A stretch of DNA of 64,000 nt. It comes from Eopsaltria australis. Lineage: Eukaryota; Chordata; Aves; Passeriformes; Petroicidae. The position numbers and the translations under genes are program-made. The DNA lies in assembly GCA_034509425.1 (NCBI GenBank), contig JAVTVJ010000534.1, positions 124,001 through 188,000 on the forward strand, written 5' to 3'. How positions within the stretch are numbered: position 1 is the stretch's first letter; the number at the start of each line of letters is the position of its first letter. A model generated the notes under the pieces. The model had not been told where the DNA came from. It searched no databases and saw nothing but the letters and a program-made list of their open reading frames with translations. Of the stretch, positions 44,201 to 55,283 are shown one piece after another.

Positions 44201-46552
44201 TCCTGTTTGTTTTGTGCTTCTTGGTAGCCACATATAATGTGACAATAACTCAAGACTAACACTTCCCAATCCCCCACCTTATTTTCTACCTCTTACAACA
44301 GCAGAAGCAACTGAATCAGCAAAGCTAGCAAGAGTGCCTGTGTTACACAGTATTGATTCATTCCCTGAGCACCCATTAATTTGGGCATGGAGTAAGGCAA
44401 GGTAGGGTGTGTGGAGGGGGAGTAATGATTTAATTAGAGACCAGGCATTGAGAGCAAGGAGTATGGTATTGACATAATTCTGAAATTTACATGATATATA
44501 CTTGCCTTGAGCCAATGGGGTTACTAAGTAAGCTTTGCTAGTTTTGTGTGTATTGCTGTCATCTACTGCATGGACTACCTGTCCCTTTACTTATTTTCCC
44601 TTACGTCCTCACTGAGTAAATGTTAACTTACTGTATGCAAAGGAGAGGTAGATTTGAAAATAAGAAAGCTGTTACGTCTCTTTTTAGAATTTCAAAACAG
44701 TTCAGACACTCATCTTTACAAGATTTTAATCTCAGTCCTAGGTAGGATTCATATTTTTGTGCTTTCTGGGTGTGTCATAGATTCCAGTGTGATATCAAGG
44801 CTCTAATTCAGCAATGGTATTTACTTGTCTAGACCTGTGTCTGAAATCTGGGCCAGTGGATCTCAGAGGACTGGGCTTCATGTCTAACACTCATGCATGA
44901 AGCTTTTGTAGAGAACTGTGAATCTTCACAGCAAATAGCTGTGAAGATATTTTGTTTTGGGTCTAAGAAGTATGTAGCAGGATGGAAACATGCTCCATAA
45001 GATTCTTATCCTTTAGGCCAACAGATTTCTTCTGAAAAAAGATGGGACTTGAGACAGGATTTTGTATCTTCTGTAGCTACTTGATCCGGCCTCTGCCATA
45101 TCCATTTTCCGCACTGTGGCAGAGGGAGCATTCAGAAGAGCATGTTGTGAGTTTTACCTTGCAAGGGCTGTACCACAGGCACAGAAGGCAGTTTGCAGAG
45201 CAGAGAATCTGCATGCCCAAGTCTTCTGCCCCACCTCGACCTGGTGGTGCAGGGTCTGCGCTGAAACTCATTAAAAGCCCAAAGAAGCTTAGATGTCTCT
45301 CCAGAGAGCCTAAAGGCTGTTTAGATGTGTAAGGGAGATCAAAAGAGAAGGGGAAGAAACACAGCCTTAAAATTAATTTTATAGTGGAATGGTGTAAAAA
45401 GGATGGTTCCTGGTTTACCAGTTTTCTATCTATTAAAAGAATGTGTTTTAGAGAGGGGATGCCAAGAAAGCTTTCTTATATAAAGATGTATCTGTTATTT
45501 AGAAAAAGCCTGAATTGTAAATATAGGGAAAATGGGAGCTTGTGGGATGTGGGGTAGACAGCTGATATTATAATTAGCTGTCTAGTCACTTAATATTTGA
45601 ATCTCAATATTACTTTTAAGATTATTTTCCTCATGGTACTTATTTAAATAACTCATGTTTTCAAATTGGGAAAATGATCAGTTAAAGTTCATTAAGCACG
45701 TGTTTTTTGGTCATTAAGCACAGAAGATTTTGAGTTAAATTCCATGGCATTGGCTTTTCTACTTTCTTTTAAAGCTATGCTTGCTGACAGAGAGTAATAG
45801 TTCCCAGTTCACACTGCAGAAGATATTGGGTGTTTTCAGAGCAATGTCTGTCTTCAAACAGTTCCTACAGAGGGCAGTGACTTTACTAACAGGCAAACTA
45901 TTACTTCGTAGAAAAGGCAAATCTCAAACTGATGTGCCAATGACATCTGTAGACTAAGTGTGTTGTGATGCCAAGTACAATTACAGTATAATTTCCTTTT
46001 TTTCTTTTTAATTGTCATACCTTTGTAGGCCTTGTAGGCCTGTGGGAACAATCCGGCATTCCCTCTAGTGGCCACTAACCAAACAGGAAACCATTTCTGT
46101 TTAACTTGTGTTAACTTTTTTTTCTTATTTTCATGCACAGCTATGTTAGCATGCCTGAAAGGCAGAACTGTTGCAGATACCAAATTACAGCAAAGGTTCT
46201 GAGACGGAATTTAAGACACGTTCTCATTTCTGGAACGATGTTGACAACAGGATAAAAAAATAAATGCATTTCTTGGAAAAATCCCAACAGTCGCAAAATA
46301 TTGTAACTGTCCATCAGTTTCTAAAATATTGTCTTTCAGAATTGTGCGTGTACTTGCTTTGTATCACACCATGCAAAGTAATTAATCTATTTTGTGATGA
46401 AGATGTGGTCCCTGGAGGCGATCCTTGACTCTGATCTCCCGGAGTTTCTGGATAAGTGGGAAAATGTCTTAATAGTAATGTTTAACCAAACCATTTGGCA
46501 ATAAATGTATGGGACTGTCTGGGAAACGCTACTGGACTGATAAACCTGCATG
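41291..46552. other. Intergenic DNA
   Basis: About 5.3 kb with a T/G homopurine-type run at 41325-41410 and several T runs. Open frames at 42084-42437 and 45042-45332 show no family features. Nothing else recognised. GATTT at 46553-46557 is the left ERV-4 target duplication. Confidence 0.5.
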
Positions 46553-46557
46553 GATTT

Positions 46558-47144
46558 TGTAATAAATGAATTAGCTAATTTTATGATTAAAGAGAATTTA
46601 TTAAAAATTAAAGTATAAAATTTGAAAAAGAGCTACGAAGCAAAAAAAACAATGCCGAGCCAGGCGATCGGCATTGGGGCGAACTGAGTTTGAAACCTTG
46701 TCGGTTCGAATCTCTCCAGTTCTCTGCTGTGGTTTTTATAAAGTGTCTTTTTATATCTTTTTTCTTTTTGGTTAATTTTATCTTTTCAATACAACAATGT
46801 AGTTTTTTCCTGTCTTTCCACCACGTCTGACGACAGTTCTTGAAATCAGTAGTCGATGTTTGCTGTTGGAATGAGTTTCTGGCGACGTATATTATTTATT
46901 GCATATGCACACTTGGTATACACATACACATATCCTGGAGTTTTGCCAGACAAGGAAATCCCACGAAATGTTTATCTGTGGAATGTACATTGAATGCATC
47001 TTGCTAGGGTTTATTCAGACAGAAATCTCTTGAAATGCACAATTTTGACGGCCACTTGCTTCCGGTATTTGTGCTTTCTCTCAACTTCAGTAAAATGCTG
47101 TAATCTTAAATTTTAGCACGAATTATTTTGCAACATATACTACA
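46558..47144 (-). repeat. ERV-4 3' LTR
   Basis: 587 bp, + strand from TGTAATAAATG to ATATACTACA. Minus strand has a TATA region (TATAAAAAGACAC, near 46740-46756) and AATAAA (near 46594-46600). More than ten substitutions separate it from the 5' copy. It carries one copy of a 54-bp block that is doubled in the 5' LTR. Confidence 0.92.
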
Positions 47145-47165
47145 ATCCCTCCCCTTTTATATTAA
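47145..47165 (-). other. ERV-4 polypurine tract
   Basis: The minus strand reads AAAAGGGGAGGGATTG directly before the TGTAGTATATG opening the 3' LTR. Confidence 0.8.
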
Positions 47166-47681
47166 AATATTAATTCGTGCTTTTATGGTAAGTTTGATTA
47201 GGTTTGCTTATTACACAATTTTAATTTCATCCTTTTACATTTATAAGACTTAGCAATTACATTTCTCTTTGTTTCTGACTCCTGTTTCTTTTAATTCTTG
47301 AGCAATTTGTTTCATCTTAGTCTCTGGATTTACCTTTTTCTCGTTTTTTGTAAAACAAAAATTCTGTTATATCGTAAGCAAATTTGTTCATCATTATCGT
47401 TGAGATAATTAGTCATTAAGCCTTTATTACTGACAGAAAATTTTTTGTCATATTTTGTATTTTTCCAACCCAGTATGTTTTCCACTCATAGTGTACGTTC
47501 TTAATTGGTTGTGATTATAGCAGGTTGTACTGACTTGGGAATATTTCAAAAACATTGTTTCTATATTCTTTTCAATCTATACAGAACGATTACATTTGTC
47601 ACAGGTGGGTATCACAGGCTTAACTGCTCATTTGTATAATACATGAGTTAATACTTTTTTATATTTCTTTATGGATCGCGC

Positions 47682-48427
47682 TTAATCTCTAGGAATTGCT
47701 TTCGGGCTATAGCAGATTATTTCTTTTTCTAATTGACACATTTTATATTGAGTGTTATTATGTATGCAGTTTCCCTTCTCATTGCCACTTTTGCAGTCAT
47801 AGTGGGTTTGGTATGTTATGGTTTCTATAGTTACCTGTTCTGTTAGGGTGGTCTTAAAGCACTGCCCACAGTTTTGGGCTGGGCTCTGCTTTTCAACACT
47901 GAGGTGATTTTCAGGGAGTAGACTGGTTGTCTTGTCTATTATTAGACTCAGGACCATCAGGATTCTTCACAGGCGTACTCCTCTGCCTCTGCCTACGCCC
48001 ACGGGGTTGCCACCCGTGGTGAGGGAGTCCATCTTCTCAGCAGCAGGGGTATTCTTCAGGGGACCCATAATTGGAATGAGCCGCATACCTCCTTTTAAAG
48101 ATGTCCCACCTTGATAGTTTGACTGCATCAGCACTCGATTGCTAGGGCCTATGCCTTTGAATTTAATTTACCCCTCACTCCTTTTTTGAACAAGTGATAC
48201 CACTTTGGAGAGTCTAATTCTAATATGCTCGCGTTAGTGGCGATTACTAAGGTATGGGTGGTTAAAGCATATTCCTTCTCTAAGCACTTTGTACAAAGTT
48301 CTTTTGGTTTGTATCCCCTCTTACAATGTGTAACCCAAATTTCTTGACAATAACTATACTTAAAGTGAATAAATGGATAACATTTGCACCCTGGTACCAA
48401 ACAACTTAACTTATCCCCTTCAGTCAT
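47682..48427 (-). pseudogene. env: ERV-4 env surface-subunit remnants
   Basis: Two cysteine-rich minus-strand blocks in different frames. The upstream block (48149-48427) has VPGCKCYPF, HCKRGYKPKELCTKC and ALTTHTLVIATN; the downstream one (47682-47957) has NCGQCFKTTLTEQVTIETI and NNTQYKMCQLEKE. Paired cysteines and glycosylation motifs fit a retroviral surface glycoprotein, and position between pol and the 3' LTR agrees. No fusion peptide or membrane anchor was seen in 47165-47680, so the transmembrane part seems lost. Confidence 0.6.
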
Positions 48428-48429
48428 TC

Positions 48430-50180
48430 AGTATGTTGGTGCAGTTTTATCTTCAAGCTTTCTGGAGGAGAAGTCACTTTCCATTCAGGTGACCTCTCTT
48501 GATGTTTAATTTTCTTTACTTGAGAAGTGCGTCCAGCCCTTCTCAGCCGTCCGTATTGCTGTGTTTGTGGTTAGAAGTACAAGGAAAGGACCTTCCCATT
48601 GAGGTGTTAGAGAGTTCTTTCCAGGTTTTCTGTTGATGAAGTCTCTTTAAAACCTTCTTGGTATAATCTTTAGATAATAATTCTTTTCCATCAGGTAATT
48701 TCCATTTACCTTCTTACTTTCCTCCTGTTTTTTCATATCCTTCAATTTCTTTTTAGGAGGGACGTGAGGGATATTCCTGGGTCTTATCCCCTCTGATTTC
48801 TGGAATATTTATCACCAATAATGTTGTTTTCTTGGCTTCTCTATCTGTTAAATTATTTTTTGACTTCAAAATTGTATCTCTACTTGGTATCTTTAAACAT
48901 GCACTACCAAAATTGCTTCCGGTCTTCTAATAACCTCTAGGATTTGTCTTATTAATTTTTCATGATCTAACTTTCGTCTGCGAGTGCTGATTAAACCACT
49001 TTCTTCCTAAATTTTTCTAAAGGTGTGGACTTTTCTAAAAAGCATATTTGAATTCAGTAGAAATTGTTTTTCTCTTCCCTTTTAGCTTTTAAGTGCCTGT
49101 AAAATTGTATGTAACTCACAAGTCTGTGTTGACCAACTAGCACTTAGGAGTTCCGACTATTTTTTTTTTTAATTTTTATTTCCCATCTACTATTGTATAC
49201 CCAGACTTTCTTTTCCCTTTTATAACCTTTGTTGATCCATCCACAAACCATTTCTCTTTGCTCTTTTACTTCTTTTTCTTCTAACTCTTGTTTTATCTTT
49301 GTCTGTAATTCCACTACTTCTATACGATTTGTCTTGCTCTGTCTATTTTAATTTTTCCGGTAATCAGTTTCTCATATAGAAACTTCACCTTTTCACTATA
49401 TCTTTTAATCCACTGAACATAATCCTTAACAGTTGTAACTAGTATTTTTGTTTTAATCTTTTGTTTTTCTTCATCCCTCTCTTCCTAATTGCATGTATTT
49501 CCCATATGCATATTTAGAATCAGTAAAAACATTTATTAGTTTGTTTCTATATAATTTACAGGCTCTCACAAGCACATTTAAAGCTCGGCTGTCTGAGCAG
49601 ACCATGTGGGTGGCAACCTCCCCTCTATCACTGCTGAAGACCCTTCAATAAACACACCTTCTCCCACAGGCCAGGGAGTGTTTCGCAAACGCTCTCTGGT
49701 CTGTGCTTGGAGATTTACTACTCGAATGTAGCCATGGGTTTCTTCCCAGCCCCCCTCTCTAGGGTCGTTCAGACAGGAGGCTGGGTTAGACTCCTCTCCA
49801 CTCCTCAGCCTCAAATTCTCCTGTTCTATCAAACAAGATTCATACTGCAATGACTAAGTGCTAGCCATCCACTTAGAGGCTCCCTCAGTCAACAAAGCCC
49901 CAATTTGATGTGAAACGTTAACAATCAAACACCCTGTTATTGTTAATTTTCAGGCCTCAGTTACTATTAGGGCTGTGGCTGCACAATTCTGCAGACAATG
50001 AGGCCAGCCCTTGGCCACAGGGTCTAACAGTTTAGAAAAATAAGCGACAGGTCGCCATGTTCCCCCGTGTTCCTGTACTAAAACTCTTCCAGTGTGGCTC
50101 TGTTCCACCTCTACACATAACCTAAATCTCTTTTCTGAATTTCGAAGAGCCAGGACTGGAGCATTAAATAATTGTTCTTC
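48430..50180 (-). pseudogene. pol: ERV-4 pol remnants: RNase H and integrase
   Basis: Discontinuous frames. Near 49980-50065 the connection motif WRPVAYFSKLLDPVAKGWPH is encoded. The block 49578-49850 continues into RNase H with PVGEGVFIEGSSAVIEGRLP and WSAQTAEL (the first acidic residue appears lost). Near 48530-48650 a shifted frame resembles the QWEGPF-type C-terminal domain of integrase. Many stops make this a pseudogene. Confidence 0.65.
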
Positions 50181-52628
50181 AATTTTTTAAAGTTTTGTTT
50201 TCCCTCTGGTGTCTATACCACAACACTAGGACTGTTGTGGGCCAAAAAGTCAGTTCAAGGTCTGGTCGAAACAGAAAAATCCCTAGTCCATGTTCTGCAA
50301 TACCCCACCAATTTAAAAAAAAACAGTTGTAGCTCTTTTTGTCTGGGGTATTGGTACTTGTAAAATTTTCTGTATTCTTAAATTTCTAGGCTTGTATAGG
50401 GACAGTACCATCTTAGTAAGGCGGCAGCAGAGTTGACTTTAGGATTGAACCCTGCCAACTCTGGCTTTTCACAATAAAACACACAAAGAGTAGAGAGGAT
50501 TGGGTCCCCTCCAAACAGAGCTTTTCGGCTCTATACAAAATTTCATGTAAACAAAGGAATTAAATCTCTAAATTCATTTACCACAATTTTTATAATTTCC
50601 TCAGAGAAAGATGTGTTCAAATTTTTCAGTTTACAGAAGAAACCACTATTTTTACAACTCTTTGAACCATCAAAGATATTTTTGACAATTTTTCTACAGT
50701 TTAAAACCATTTGTTTTCTTAGTAAATAAAAATCTTTAAAAGAAAATCAATCTTTCTATGTACTATTTGCATTTCCTAGTTTTTCTTTTCTCCTTGTGTT
50801 CACTCTCTTTATCACACACAGTATAACAGAGCCCAGAGCTGGTCCCTGTCTTGTAGTGTTCAAACATAACTCTTCCACTATTTAGAAAACTGAACAATAT
50901 CACAGTGGTTTCACCTACTACTTCCCCCCCCCCCATTCTCTCAATAGGAGCAAGTCTTTCACATACTGTAAGGACTTCATTCCTAGGGATGGAGTAAATT
51001 AATATTTTCTCCCTCTTGTTTCTACTCAAAGGCAAAATACTATTTATAATGCTCTGTAAGAGTGCATTTCTAGAAAGCATCCCTTAGCACCAGTGTGAGG
51101 AGGGAACCTGATTCAAGATGATACAAGAATCTAGGACTGTGGAGTGCCTGGGTTTAATAGTTTCATTTATTATTGTCAGGTCTTGCACTATGACTGGCAG
51201 GATTACAGTGTTACTGGGGAACACACACACATGGTTTTAAAAGACCCACTTTTAACTTCTATATTTCCTGGGACTGCCCACACTTTTGGGTTCAGTCTAG
51301 TATTCACAACAGTGTTAGTTTTCCTATTACCCCCCCCCCACAACACCAACTCGTGTTTTTAACTCCAGTTGTTAAATTTCTTCCTAGCAAACCACAATCA
51401 GAAATAGGAATTATCAGAAACTCATGTTTTTCAACCCCATCTTGCACATTTAGCAAACTCTCACAGGCATCCCCGTGTTACTGTTATCTGCCAGTAAAAC
51501 TTAAATTAACACACACACACATCTTTCTCACTTATGAAAAGAACATTTGAACAATTGTTCTTCCTTTGGCATAGATAGAGAAGTTTCCGTGTTTACTAGA
51601 AAATACACTTTTCAGTCGAGCTCCTGGTATAACAGCAGATCTCGACACCTTGAACAATTCATTTCTAATGTTTCATTCTTGGTAGTTGCCCCCTTCCCTT
51701 TGGTCCTGGGGCTCTCAGCACTACAAGCTCTGCATAGCCCCAGGCCCAGGTGTGGTGCAGCTCGGGGGTGGGGGGCGGACACAGCCGACAGTGCCCCAGG
51801 GACGGGCTGGGGCCGGAGTGTCCTGCACCTTCATTGGGCCCGGGGAGCCACTGCAGCCCCTGCCTGCGGGGGTTGGCGGCATCAGGCACTGCCTGGCACT
51901 CAGCCCCGGCTGTCCCACAGCTTTGGCTTGGTCTCGTGGTTTTTTGTTATTTACATAAATATTTAGGGCTAGACAGTTTCATTCTTCATAAGTTCTAAAT
52001 ATGGGCTAAATTAAGTGGCTCCTGTAGGAGTATTTAAAAGATATTTTAAACTTTGGTGTTAGTTACAAAATTTTAAAGGTTTTCTCTGCTCTTACTAAAG
52101 AGATAAGAGTCGTTAGAAGTTGTTATCATGCAGGAATGTGTTAAGGTTTTTCTCTCTGCGAGGGAGGGAAGGGTTTAGTGCCGCTTACTACCCCAACTAT
52201 CTGAAACAAACTATGGGTATTTGAAAAACTGGTAGTTATTACTCATTTCACTACTGAACAATCTCAGCACATTTGGAGTTCTTTTTAGCAAGTTAAGAAT
52301 CATCTCTGCAGAGTTTGAGATACATCTGCAGGTTTGTGTTTCATTTACAAGCAGTTGATTTTTGCAGCAGCAGCAGCAGAGGTATTTTTAGCCGAATGCA
52401 TTGCTCCTCCTGGCCCGTGTGTACTTATCAATATAGTAGCATACTCACAGTCCAGAATCTAAAACTTTCCATACCATCCTATAATATTTCTTTTTTCCCT
52501 GTGAAACAAAATCTCCTTAGATGTTTATACTTTTCTTGGAGATTTGGTGGTGGTAGTGTTATAAATAAAAGTGGGAAATTCGTGCTCAAATACGTAATAT
52601 CGAAATATATAGTTAAAAAAGGTTTAGT
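50181..52628 (-). other. ERV-4 degraded gag/pol region
   Basis: About 2.4 kb expected to hold reverse transcriptase and gag, but no certain motif was found. A C run lies near 50925-50940. A sharply GC-rich block at 51690-51930 contrasts with AT-rich surroundings and has overlapping chance frames on both strands; its origin is unknown. Confidence 0.4.
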
Positions 52629-53234
52629 TGTAACCAGTTTTAGAACAAGCAGAGCCTGCCCAAGAAAAGAATTGTGGCCTCGCCCAGGGAACTGATTTAC
52701 ATTCCAAAAACAGCACTACAGAAAACGGCAGCACATCGGGAAAGCATTAAGCCGACCCCTGATATCTACATTTTCCAAGGAGAATTTCCCGGCAGAGCTG
52801 ATGGCAGAACTGATCGACCATCTCCGAAAATCCCATCCCAGCTCAGGTGTTAACGACCAGATCGGACCAGGATAAAGAACATCATGAGCCATCAGATAAC
52901 ATCCTCTGGTGATGAGAAATCAATCAAACACAGGATGCGTTTTTTCCACCTCAGTTTCATGAATAGCATGCTTCATGAATATGCTGAGTGGCAGAAACAA
53001 TACCCAAAATCCGGACTTTATGGTAAAAACTGTATATAAACCAGCTGTTGGAAGCAGTCGGGATGAGCAGAGGGAGGTCTGATGCGATAGAGGTCAGACC
53101 TGCGTTCACCCAGTGCCAACCCCGGGCTTGCCACTGTCTCCCTTTTCGATCGTGGCATTGCGTGTTCGAACTCTCGGACACGAAATAAATTTTATACTTG
53201 TTTTACTATAAATTGGGTGAACTTATTTATTACA
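52629..53234 (+). mobile_element. Probable solo LTR, opposite orientation, in ERV-4
   Basis: 606 bp with TGTAA/TTACA ends. On the + strand CTGTATATAAACCAGC (near 53030) is TATA-like and GAAATAAATTTT (near 53181) a poly(A) signal 50 bp from the end: the order U3-TATA-R-AATAAA-U5 is right for an LTR. No matching target duplication is visible at these ends, so the boundaries or the call may be off. Confidence 0.55.
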
Positions 53235-53814
53235 GCAGCGAATTGCAGGGGAATGTGAATGTATATCTCCTTTGACCACTTTGGATTCCCTCGGAGAGTT
53301 CAGTTTTAATTAGGGATTTCAATTTAAGTTCTGGAATTCCTTTCTTTAAGAGGTAGAGGTTTGGTATTTTGGTTAAAATGTAATTCAACATTTGAATCAC
53401 TAATTTCATCATTTTTTTTCTGTTGAGGGGCACTCTTCCCAGTATTCCAGCATTACTCCCTGCGGACTATCCAGGGGAATTTCCGGTAGATTACTTTCTT
53501 TTTTCTTACAGGTTTACCTGGCCCACCCGCCCCCCCCCCCCCCTTGCCCCGGGTTTTGCTTTTCCCTTTTTCCCATTTTATAAGGTATTACGCTCTGACT
53601 CTTTATTCGCGTTTTCCTTCTGGGACCAGGATACCTCGCGGCAGACCGGAAATGTGCCTATCCGAGACGCCCTTTCCTCTCCGGGTTTGTGCCGTGTTTC
53701 GCTCAGTTACACCTTTACAAACCCACTCTCAACGGTGCTTTTACACACCGTGTTCGGTTAATTTTTTTGGATTACTGTTTCCAGTGACCAGCAGAGGTCC
53801 ATCCGCATGGTTTT
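53235..53814 (-). other. ERV-4 leader/gag start, left of nested LTR
   Basis: Contains a C run at 53530-53543. The end (53757-53814) is one piece of the 189-bp repeated leader unit that resumes right of the nested LTR. A 67-codon minus-strand frame at 53230-53433 might be a gag remnant but has no diagnostic motif. Confidence 0.5.
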
Positions 53815-54485
53815 TGTTAAAAACGAGGTCCAGTCTCCTGTTAAAATTTAAAGGTTTAATAAAAGGATAATAAAGGGACAAGGTATAGGGCAAAAGGTTA
53901 CAACGTCCAGGTGACGTTGGGAACTCTTGACACGGAGCCAAGAGCACATCTGACATGGTGAAAATACTCTGTTTATATACATTTCTTATTGCATCAGCCT
54001 GTTACATATTCATAGACAAGTATACATATTCAAACTTTTCTCCAAACTATTTTACATTTTCCAGGTACTCGTTAGCATGGCTCCTTCTTGGGTCCGCCTT
54101 TTTAGAGCATGCGCAGTTTCTTTGAGGTTTCCTTTGTCCATCGGTGTCCAGCAGATGGTCATTGTCGATAGGGATGTCCAGTCAGACGGTTATTTGTCGA
54201 TAGGGGTATCCTGTCAGATGGTTCCTTGTCGATAGAGATATCCTGGGGCAGGAGCCTGTTACACCCATGCTTATCCAACTAAGCTTGCGGTTTAGTTATT
54301 TTAAGCTAGGTACATTTTAACACAGCTACATTAGCCACTACATTTAAGCTAAGACAAAAAGGCATTAAAGCATTAAAAAAAATGAGTATATTCCTATAAC
54401 AAAAGCAACTTCTACAATAACCAACACCATACACATAGCATTCATTATTTGCGAAAAGCCAACACTATAATATGCATTTATAACA
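53815..54485 (-). mobile_element. Solo LTR of the ERV-1 family nested in ERV-4
   Basis: 671 bp with TGTTA/TAACA ends, matching the ERV-1 5' LTR (1316-1985) at all but about nine positions and one single-base length difference. GTTTT lies on both sides (53810-53814 and 54486-54490), a 5-bp duplication. The interrupted ERV-4 leader continues on both sides. Confidence 0.93.
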
Positions 54486-54820
54486 GTTTTGATCCAGTAA
54501 AAGCTCCCTTTCTACTCCTCCCTACTTTTCTGTCCCCTGGACCTTCCCGGTCCTAGGCAAAGAGGGCTTACCAGTTGCTCAAATTTTCGAGGATGTCCCT
54601 TTCCCTCTAGCCTTCCTGTGGCAGTTAATTTTTGGATTACCGTTCTAGTGACCAGCGGAGGTCTGTCCCGCGTGGTTTTGATCCAGTAAAAGCTCCCTTT
54701 TTACTCCTCTCTACTTTTCTCTCCCCTGGACCTCCCTGGTCCTAGGCACAGAGGGCTTACCAGTTTCTCAAGTTCCTGAGGACGTCCCTTTCCCTCTAGC
54801 CTTCCTGTGGCTGAAGTCCG
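54486..54820. repeat. ERV-4 leader tandem repeat, 189-bp period
   Basis: GATCCAGTAAAAGCTCCCTT occurs at 54491 and again at 54680; both copies run to CCTCTAGCCTTCCTGTGG. The unit's front part (GGATTAC, GACCAGCGGAGGTC) also occurs left of the nested LTR at 53757-53814, so the array was split by the LTR. Confidence 0.88.
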
Positions 54821-55261
54821 AACTTTTCCCGAGTTTCAGATTTGGAGTGTGTAATGAGTTTCCCGTCAGATTCGCTTCCCCCGTGACCGACCGGGACCCT
54901 CGCGGGACACCGGAACTGCGGTTTTTGGGGTCCGCTCTCGCTTCGTGATATCATCACGTCTCATACACACGCTCAGCCACCCTCATTCAACCCGCAGTAC
55001 TTACGGACCCTTTTCCTGCGTGGATCTCCATGCACGTAGAATTTTGCGAATGAAAAAAATGCGCCGCGGTTCCGAGGGCCGTTCCCTCTAAGTGTCTTTG
55101 GGAGCTCCGAGCTCGTTCCTCTTTCCCCTTTTGCTTGTGGCTTTCATCTTAATTTGTTGTTCGGAATCCAACTGGTTCCACTGCCTCTCCCCTGCCGCCA
55201 GGCTGCTAAATTAATGGGGCGCCTCCTAATCGGAGGGGGAAACCACGGAACCGAGATTTGG
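54821..55261 (-). other. ERV-4 leader next to primer site
   Basis: GC-richer untranslated leader. Similarity to the ERV-1 leader is visible around 54880-54980 (TGACCGACCGGGACC, GGAACTGCGG). No reading frame supported. Confidence 0.5.
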
Positions 55262-55279
55262 ATCACGTCGGGGTCACCA
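55262..55279 (-). other. ERV-4 primer-binding site, tRNA-Trp
   Basis: The minus strand reads TGGTGACCCCGACGTGAT, the 18 nt complementary to tRNA-Trp 3' end, a primer also used by avian alpharetroviruses. It lies 4 nt from the LTR as aligned here. Confidence 0.88.
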
Positions 55280-55283
55280 AGTT

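Noticed and set aside
51547..51998. Several overlapping frames on both strands near 51.7 kb
   Set aside because: They coexist in four frames of one GC-rich block and share no family motif; kept only as an unexplained block.
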